A program made the translations under genes and the position numbers. A stretch of 64,000 nucleotides of DNA from Apiosordaria backusii (Eukaryota > Ascomycota > Sordariomycetes > Sordariales > Lasiosphaeriaceae). The notes under the pieces were generated by a model, which made no database searches, was not told the DNA's origin, and saw only the letters and a list, made by a program, of their open reading frames with translations. The stretch spans positions 2,480,001 to 2,544,000 of the forward strand of contig JAUKTV010000005.1 of the NCBI GenBank assembly GCA_030549205.1, read 5' to 3'. This document shows positions 57,451 through 64,000 of this stretch, piece by piece (the first letter of the stretch is position 1; each line of letters opens with the position of its first letter).

Positions 57451-58734
57451 TTATCTCCCGCCCAAAATGCCCGATATCCGCAACGCCAGGTCCAGAATTG
57501 ACAGATGCTCATCCGCCCCGTCCACCAACCTCTTATCAATCTCCGAAAACACCATCAAAATCTTATTCTTCTGCGCATCCTCAATCGTCTCATCATACAC
57601 CACCGCCTGATAAAGCTGATTCACCACCTGTCCCGCACTCCACCCATCCGCAACCATATCCTCCACCTCCTTCGCAATCCCAGTGTAATTCCCCCCCAGC
57701 GTCGTCGGCCTCATAGCCTTGACCAGCCTCTGAATCGTCTCATCAGGAATAACCCCCGCAATATCCTGCACAATCTTGACCGAAACCGCCTTCTTATCCA
57801 CGTCCATCTCATCCTCCCCATCCCCCTTATCTACCCCCGCCGGCTGAACAGCCCCAACCAACCTAGCCGCGCTCTGCAAGTAAGTAATCGCCTTCCTCAA
57901 ATCCCCCTCCGCGCACTGAATCAACCCCTCCACCGCCCCGTCCTCCAGCCCCACCCTCTCCTTTTCCGCAATCTCCTCCAGTCGTCTCTTCGCATTCCCC
58001 TGATCCAAGCTCTTGAACCTAAACTTGCTACACCTCGACGCCAGCGGATCAATGATCCTGGTAACGTAGTTGCAAATCAGGCAGAAACGCGTGATCTTGC
58101 TGTATGTCTCCATTGTTCTTCTCAGAGCTGACTGAGCATCTTGCGTCATGGAGTCTGCTTCGTCCAAAATGATGATCTTGAAGGGCGGGCAGGGATACCG
58201 CGCTTTGTAGGCAGGAGAAGAAACGTTGGTGAGTTGCATGCGGGCGAAGTCCTTGACTTTTTCGCGGACGATGGAGATGCCGCGCTCGTCGGAGGCGTTG
58301 AGCTCGAGGACGCGGGATTTCATCAGCTCGGGGCCGTAGAGCTCTTTGGCGAGGGCGAGGATGGTCGAGGTTTTGCCTGTTCCCGGGGGGCCGTAGAAGA
58401 GCATGTGTGGGAGCTGGAGAGAGACATTCCATATCAGTTTGAGACGGTAAGAGTGTATAGCAAAAGGAACGTACATTGGAGGCTTGGAGGGTTCGTTGGA
58501 GGACGGTGATGGTGTGGTCTTGGGCGGTGACGTCGCTCAGGGTCTTTGGTCGGCTGTAGGGAGTTATGGTTAACATTTGGATACCTAGAAATCGATTTGT
58601 TAGGGAGAGACGTACTATTTCTCAACCCATGGTTGTATTCTGGTATTTTCAGCATCCTTTTTCTCGTTGTCTTTGGAGGCTACCCCGTTGGCAGCAGCAG
58701 CCTTTCGGGCCTTGAGGTCGAAAAAGCTGGCCAT
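57451..58734 (-). CDS. RFC2: Replication factor C subunit (Rfc2 of yeast, RFC4 of human)
   Basis: Three exons (58734-58616, 58553-58475, 58413-57451) give 386 residues. A short leader (MASFFDLKARKAAAANGVAS) is followed by the clamp-loader box WVEKYRP-KTLSDV split by intron 1. Walker A is GPPGTGKT (74-81), with ELNASDERGI next. Walker B is IILDEAD, followed by sensor 1 at FCLICNYVTRIIDPL and the SRC arginine-finger motif. The C-terminal collar includes KILMVFSEIDKRLVDGADEH. The order ASRCSKFRFKSL and EGDLRKAITYLQSAARLVG matches human RFC4 and yeast Rfc2 rather than the other small subunits. The protein is part of the RFC pentamer that loads PCNA in DNA replication and repair. All three exons join in frame with GT-AG introns. 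Confidence 0.94.
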
Positions 58735-59841
58735 CCTTATGGAAGTCGGATAAGTGAAGTAGAGACGGTTGTCTTTTGGGTTCAAAGTGGGCTTGTTGGG
58801 TGAGGAGTTTATGGAATTGGAATCAAGACAAATTGAATTGTGAAGGCGGGTGATGCCAACAAGAGGCAGGGCTTGGAGGTTGACGATTCCCTCAAGGCAC
58901 TTAACGCGTAAAGGTGAAAAAGCGCGCCGACCGCGTCGCTAGTGGCAGGGGTTCTCCAATCTTGCCCCCACTCTCGGCACCTGTGGCTCCACACCGGGGA
59001 TCATGGAGGGGTCCTTTGAGGACAGGGCCTGATCTGAAGTGTGCATCAGGCCTCTCTTGTTGTTTTCTATGACTAGAGAAGCTTCGCCTCCTTGTGAAGC
59101 ATGTAATTCCATGACATGAAACGGCCTTTGACAAGCTGCTGCGTCTAACCTACCTTATCATTGGCATCAGACTCTTCCACTGAACTGCCTTGCAGCAACA
59201 TGTTGGCTGCATTGGTAGGGATGAATGATGGCCGGCCCAACACACCCAAACATGCATGTTAAGCGCAGGCTTCATTCCCCTAATACAAACATGCCAGACC
59301 GGCGACGTTGATCAACACTGAGGTGAGCAGCCGAAGGCATCGGCAGGCAGATAGGTAAAACCAAAGCCGTGGTTGCCTAGTGGGGTGACAGGCCAAATGA
59401 CTTTACCCAGATCTTTCAGTTGCCATCCGGTCTTCAAGTTCCAGGCAAGGTAACTCAATGATTCCATTGGAAGCCCAAGCCGGTGGTTTACATCGGGTCA
59501 TGGGTCAGGGGAGCTCTGGTTGTTAGGTAACCAATCGATCCCTTTGAGACGTGCCCGACCTCTCCAGCTGTTTCTGCTGCCCCACACTTGTTCCCAACTG
59601 TAAGTTACACCCAACGTTAGCGTAGGTAACTTTGTCGCTAATTCCGTAGGCGGACCTGCCCATAACCTTGTCTACCCGCAGCCTCTACTGCTTTCCATCA
59701 TTTGGCATCCCTTCTCCCAAACAACCAACCCGCGAGACTGAAATAACATCTACCACCATATTCTACCAAGCCACAACGGATTACCCAGACGCTTATGCAG
59801 ATTACGGTTTAGATTGACGGCACCCGAACCACTCACCAGCC
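58735..59841. promoter_or_regulatory. Divergent intergenic region, RFC2 / E2 enzyme
   Basis: 1.1 kb between divergent starts. No gene, tRNA or repeat recognised. Confidence 0.4.
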
Positions 59842-61670
59842 ATGGCGGATCAGTCCGTCTTCCGGATCACAAAGGTGGGTTGCCGTGGTTCGACGCTCTC
59901 GGACAGTGGGAAGAGCACACAGCGCGGGGTTGCAACATGGACGGGCTCAGAGTTATACGGAAGGCTGACACAGACGGCGTTGCCGCTTTTCATTTGTAGG
60001 AGCTCAGCGACCTTCAGAAGAATTCGGACTTATGTGGGCTCCCATGAATTTCCCGGGCGACAGCCTTTCGTAGGGACTTCAACTCACAAGACTCATTAGC
60101 TCTTGCCGTCGCTTGCCGTGATATCGATGTCCGGAACGTCAAGGCCCTTATTATTGGCCCTCACGAGACACCATACGAGTTTGGGTTCTTCGAGGTAATT
60201 TTGAATGGGCTTCCAATGGGGTCCAAAGAGCAGCTGGCTGACATTCCAATAGTTTGACTTCAAATTCAACAAAGGTAGGTAGTGGTGTCAGCATGGGAAA
60301 TCAGCATCTGCTTTTCGAAGCTTTCGATTTTCTCGACCAGTTGCCAACCATGTTTCTGTCTAGACTACCCTCGCAAGTCTCCAACAGTCGTCGGAACCAC
60401 GACCAACTCAGGCCGTACTCGGTTCAACCCAAACATCTACTCCAACGGAAAAGTGTGCCTGTACGTTTGGATCTGATTTGTTAGAAGAGAGCTAGACTAA
60501 CCGCAGACCAGGTCGATTCTCGGGTAATTTATTATCTCGATTGATGAAAGTGTTGTATTGCAATCGGGAACTAACGACATGTAGGACATGGCGCGGAGAG
60601 CGAGGCGAGGAGTGGTCGGCTGCCCAAGGTCTCGAGTCTATCCTCCTCTCAATTCAGAGTTTAATGTCCACAAACCCCTACGAGAACGAACCAGGGTTTG
60701 AAGATGCCAACGAGGCGTCAGACAAGAAGAATCAGAAGGATTATGTCCAAAAGGTAACACAATCGGTGTTTCGTCGTCGATAGTGGGACTGACTGGTGGG
60801 CAGATTCGACACGAAACTCTCCGAATCTCGGTGATCCAGCGGCTTGAGGATTACCTTGGAATTGAAGTTGGCGGATCTACACAACCAACGGTACCAAGTG
60901 ACTACGATCTTGACATGGACACGATGGATGACGATAGCGCCCCATTCCTGCCATTCAAGGATCTATGCAAGCGTCGGTTTCTGTGGTATTATGAATCGTA
61001 CCTCGCAGCCATCCAGAAGGGAAAGGGAGAAACCAAGGATGGACAGTCCTTCGCCAGAATGCCCTTTGAAGGGGTTAGCAACTCGATGGAGGGCAAGTTC
61101 AACTACACCGAGCTGGAGAAGCGGCTACGCAACGTCAAGCAGGTTCTCGACGAGGAGACTGAACGATGGGCGAGTGAAGGACTCGAGGCCAAGACCAAAG
61201 AGAGCACTGTTGCGGTCAACCTCCAGCGTCAGTTTGAACAGGTGGTGGAATCTTTCAAGCACGCCGACATCCCTCACAATCTTGAGTTAGTTGACAACAA
61301 CCCATTTATTTGGGCGCTCACCTATTTTGGGAAACCTATGACGAACCTCGATGGTGGGCTGTTCAGGTTCAAGCTTCATTTCAGCCCCCGGTTCCCAGAA
61401 GAGCAGCCTCGTGTCAGGTTCGAGACTCGACTCTTTCATCACCGCATCTCGCCCGATGGAACTCCGTGTTACGTTGCACCAATCAGCCGACGAGAAGATG
61501 TGAAGTCTCATATTGAGGCGGTGATTGAAGCTCTGGAGGAGGAACAGCCTCCTTACGACCCTCGAACGCTTGTCAACCCGGAGGCTTTCAAGCTCTACTG
61601 GGGCGGACCAGACGAACGTCGTAACTACAACAGGCGTCTGCGTCGCTCAGTTCAGCAGTCTATGGAGTAA
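59842..61670 (+). CDS. UBE2Z-like ubiquitin-conjugating enzyme with a second UBC-like domain
   Basis: Eight exons (59842-59874, 60000-60033, 60100-60194, 60253-60274, 60364-60460, 60512-60523, 60585-60753, 60804-61670) give 442 residues. The first UBC domain (about 1-150) has ALIIGPHETPYEFGFFEF and the catalytic loop FNPNIYSNGKVCLSILGTW with Cys93. NPN stands in place of the usual HPN, as in human UBE2Z/USE1. EEWSAAQGLESILLSIQSLM then follows. A charged linker with a DxDxD run leads to a second, diverged UBC fold at about 290-410. There FPEEQPRVRFETRLF and HHRISPDGTPCYVAP (Cys376) align with the E2 active site, but the Asn is missing. Domain 1 should accept ubiquitin from E1; domain 2 is probably non-catalytic or regulatory. 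Exon 6 is just 12 nt long. The model restores the E2 sequence across all seven introns. Confidence 0.88.
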
Positions 61671-62403
61671 ACCAGCCCATCAATTTTCTCGTAGTATTTG
61701 AGCATGCTGACAGAGTACAGGGACTTTTAACCACAAGGACAGCCTGTCCTCGATTACGTTTTCTCGCATCAGCTTGTTAGGAACACAGGAAGGATCCTGA
61801 CGAAAGCTCCATGGCGTTTGGGGTTGCCATTCATCGGGCGTAGCGAAGAGCAGGGATTTGATCGGTTTATGGCTTTAATATGTTGCACTGTCAACGTGGG
61901 GGTGATGGTAGATGATTTGTTGTTCGGTTGCTGTTTAATTTGGCTTTGGCAGACATTTCTTACGTCCTCTGGAACGTAAGCAGCAATATACCTAAAGTCG
62001 GGCTAGCGATGGGAGGTACGGGGTTGGGGCATTGATAGACATTCTCGCTAGAGCGACATGTGAAATTGAATGTGTTATTTAACTACTTCACGATGATCTT
62101 TCATGTGTCTGCGTACAAAGCACAGTCCAAATGTGATTCTGGACACTTGAGATGCGATCATATTGTTTCCCGCCCAACATTAGCTAGGTGGGCCGGTTCC
62201 ATTGTTTAATAATGCCTATGTGACATCTATCCTGTTCCGTCGAGTCCTGTCCGTCCGTTGAGAAAGATATAACTCCAAAAACGCCTAGCTGATGCCCATC
62301 AAATACCGATATTCGTCCACTTCATAATGACACCTTCATGTTTCTGTGCTTTCAACAACCCTGACTTTCTGTTTCCCCAGATGATGATAATGGATTATTT
62401 CCA
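61671..62403. other. Convergent 3' region, E2 enzyme / conserved protein
   Basis: 730 bp, non-coding by eye, holding both 3' UTRs. Confidence 0.5.
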
Positions 62404-63390
62404 TCATGACCGCTTCCCTCCCCTCCCCTTCTTCTCAATCTTATCCCTCCCAGGGACATACGGCGCCGCGATTCCCACCAGCTTCTGCGGCTGGTTGCTC
62501 CCTACCAGTCCCGCCGTGCTCGTCGTCCCGGCGTTCCCAGCCGTAAACTCAAACGTCCCCGAAGAAGAATTTGTCCCAGTCACAACCTGCGGCACCCCCG
62601 GCGTGGGAGCTTTGAGCTGCTCAGCGTGCAATTTATCCAGGCTCTCCCCCACAACGGCGTACTGCGACCAGTTTATCGGGGGACATCTCACTACCGTTTG
62701 CGGTTTAGGGAGTTTTCTCCATGCTGGTTCTTTTTCCTTGTTTGCCTCGCCGTCCTGCTTCTTGGTGTCGTCATCACCATCCTCGTCATCGTTGTCGGAA
62801 TCATCATCTGAATCATCTGATGGCGGGGAGCCACCGAATAGGCCCTCTTCTTTTTGGCCTACTTTCCCCGAGGTGAGGTCGGCGACGAAGGCGGCTGGGT
62901 CGGAGAGGGCGGAGAGTTTGGCTCGGTGGAGGGATTGGATGTCAGCTTGGGCGCGTTGGCGCTGGAGCTGGAGGATGGAGATGGCGGATTTTAGGGCGAG
63001 GACGTCGGGGTTGGAGTCGAAGTCTAGGGGGACTGGTTGGGGAGGGGGGATGATGAGGGATGGTGTGGGGGCTTGGGAGGTGTGGGAGAGGAGGGGGCGG
63101 GAGAGGGAGAAATCCGGGATGGTGGGAGGGGGATGGGGGTTTCTTTTGGGAGGTGGGAGGGTTTGGTTGGATCGAGTTTGGGGGTTATGGGGGATATTGG
63201 GGGCGGGTTGGGGAGGGTGGTCGGGGGTTGTGTTTGTGGTTGTGGGAGGAGGTTGTTGTGGTTGTCGGTGTTGTGATGGGTTTGATGGTGGTGGTTGTGG
63301 AGCGGAGCCGGCTCCGGAACCGTGCGCCGCGGCGGAGGCGGAGGCCGGTGTGGCCTGTGTTCCGTTGGTTATGACGGTGAGGCCGGGCAT
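62404..63390 (-). CDS. Conserved fungal protein of unknown function
   Basis: Single exon, 328 residues. The first 120 residues are Pro/Gln/Thr/Asn-rich and low-complexity. A helical segment follows (VLALKSAISILQLQRQRAQA, then DIQSLHRAKLSALSDPAAFV). An acidic stretch (DDSDDDSDNDDEDGDDD) comes next. A well-ordered block reads AWRKLPKPQTVVRCPPINWS and QYAVVGESLDKLHAEQL. The C-terminus is basic (APYVPGRDKIEKKGRGGKRS). From memory the PPINW...YAVVGESLDKLH block recurs across filamentous ascomycetes. Composition suggests a nuclear protein, perhaps a chromatin or RNA-complex subunit, but no family is recognised. Confidence 0.8.
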   Translation of the reverse strand: MPGLTVITNGTQATPASASAAAHGSGAGSAPQPPPSNPSQHRQPQQPPPTTTNTTPDHPPQPAPNIPHNPQTRSNQTLPPPKRNPHPPPTIPDFSLSRPLLSHTSQAPTPSLIIPPPQPVPLDFDSNPDVLALKSAISILQLQRQRAQADIQSLHRAKLSALSDPAAFVADLTSGKVGQKEEGLFGGSPPSDDSDDDSDNDDEDGDDDTKKQDGEANKEKEPAWRKLPKPQTVVRCPPINWSQYAVVGESLDKLHAEQLKAPTPGVPQVVTGTNSSSGTFEFTAGNAGTTSTAGLVGSNQPQKLVGIAAPYVPGRDKIEKKGRGGKRS

Positions 63391-64000
63391 GGTCGCCGGT
63401 TGGTATTCGATCCTGACTTGTCACGCGCGGGGTTCTGGGGTTGGGTTTCAAGAAGTTGGAAGCGCGTTGCGCAAGCTGAACACGACGCGCAAAAAGTCAA
63501 AACTGTGAGTGACCGACAGAAAGCGCGGCTTGCAGATGCGGAGTCAAAGGGAGGAATGTTTGTCTGCCTGCGTGGCTCGTTGGTTGGCGTTTGACTTCCA
63601 GGCTGCGAGCATCAAAGAAAGGCGGGGAATTAGGCGACGGGGTTGACGCCAAGGGCGGATGATTAACCGACCTTTCCCCACATGGTGGGGCAGCGTCTGT
63701 GCGTCCCGACTCTTGACTTGGGGAGACCTGGACTGCATCTGAAACACTCACTGCGAGGCTTCCAAAATCGACGACGGTTGCCCATCCTGATACATCGATT
63801 TTTCCTGAGGGCTTTACGCGCCTCATTGTTCTTTTTCCGATGAAATCGAATCATTCTTACAGGACTCCTGCTGTTGCCTGACCAATCGCCGGCATATCGT
63901 CCCACACGCTAGAAGACGAAGATGCAGTCGAAGCACAGTGCCATTCGCCAGAGAAAGACGACATTGATATCAAGCTGTCTCCTGGTAGGTGAGGTTTGTC
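63391..64000. other. Right edge, no supported gene
   Basis: Promoter side of the conserved protein gene. Small minus-strand frames have no signature. A gene might begin just outside the window. Confidence 0.4.

Noticed and set aside
1..64000. tRNA, 5S rRNA, CRISPR, complete transposons or prophage
   Set aside because: No B-box (GGTTCGANTCC) on either strand, no regular spaced repeats, no transposase or reverse transcriptase motifs were seen by eye.

Overview
The window is nuclear DNA from a filamentous ascomycete, most likely a Sordariomycete and probably from the Sordariales. The genes are compact. Almost all are split by 50-70 nt GT-AG introns with CTAAC/CTGAC-like branch points. The proteins are of fungal type (arginine-specific carbamoyl phosphate synthase, DSC complex subunit, fungal rhodopsin-domain protein, UstYa-like protein). 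I see no rRNA, tRNA, CRISPR array or intact transposon. About 22 protein genes can be supported.

Layout. 0.7-1.6 kb: a disordered protein of unknown function whose 3' end is unresolved. 1.6-5.1 kb: non-coding. 5.1-9.8 kb: a mitochondrial lysine 2,3-aminomutase-like radical-SAM enzyme, divergent from a monocarboxylate-type MFS transporter. 9.8-12.9 kb: non-coding. 12.9-19.6 kb: a GPATCH11-like G-patch protein, a mitochondrial PPR protein, RCL1 (18S rRNA processing) and a DUF1746/Dsc4-like membrane protein. 21.2-26.6 kb: the large subunit of carbamoyl phosphate synthase, interrupted by an unusual 1.7-kb intron. 27.2-35.7 kb: an accessory-looking stretch with a UstYa-like (DUF3328) protein, a 75-residue secreted peptide precursor with dibasic sites, a secreted type-B carboxylesterase and a 7-TM rhodopsin-domain protein. 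36.3-64 kb: housekeeping genes: NPL4, SEC66, a small conserved protein, ORC3, a PWWP chromatin protein, BRR2, a coiled-coil protein, RFC2 (human RFC4), a UBE2Z-like E2 with a second UBC fold, and a conserved fungal protein.

How the genes relate. The core genes serve replication (ORC3, RFC2), splicing (BRR2), ribosome biogenesis (RCL1), ER translocation and protein quality control (SEC66, NPL4, Dsc4-like) and arginine synthesis. They are not an operon-like unit. From RCL1 to SEC66 nine genes alternate strand, giving divergent promoters and convergent 3' ends. The most interesting accessory arrangement is the divergent UstYa-like gene and secreted dibasic peptide gene. It resembles, in miniature, the precursor-plus-UstYa logic of fungal RiPP (dikaritin) loci.

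A caution on the sequence. Three clearly conserved genes (UstYa-like, ORC3 at two sites, BRR2) are each broken by what looks like one missing base in a C/G homopolymer of 4-7 bases. Since BRR2 and ORC3 are normally essential, these are probably consensus errors rather than real mutations. Gene models here should be read with that in mind.
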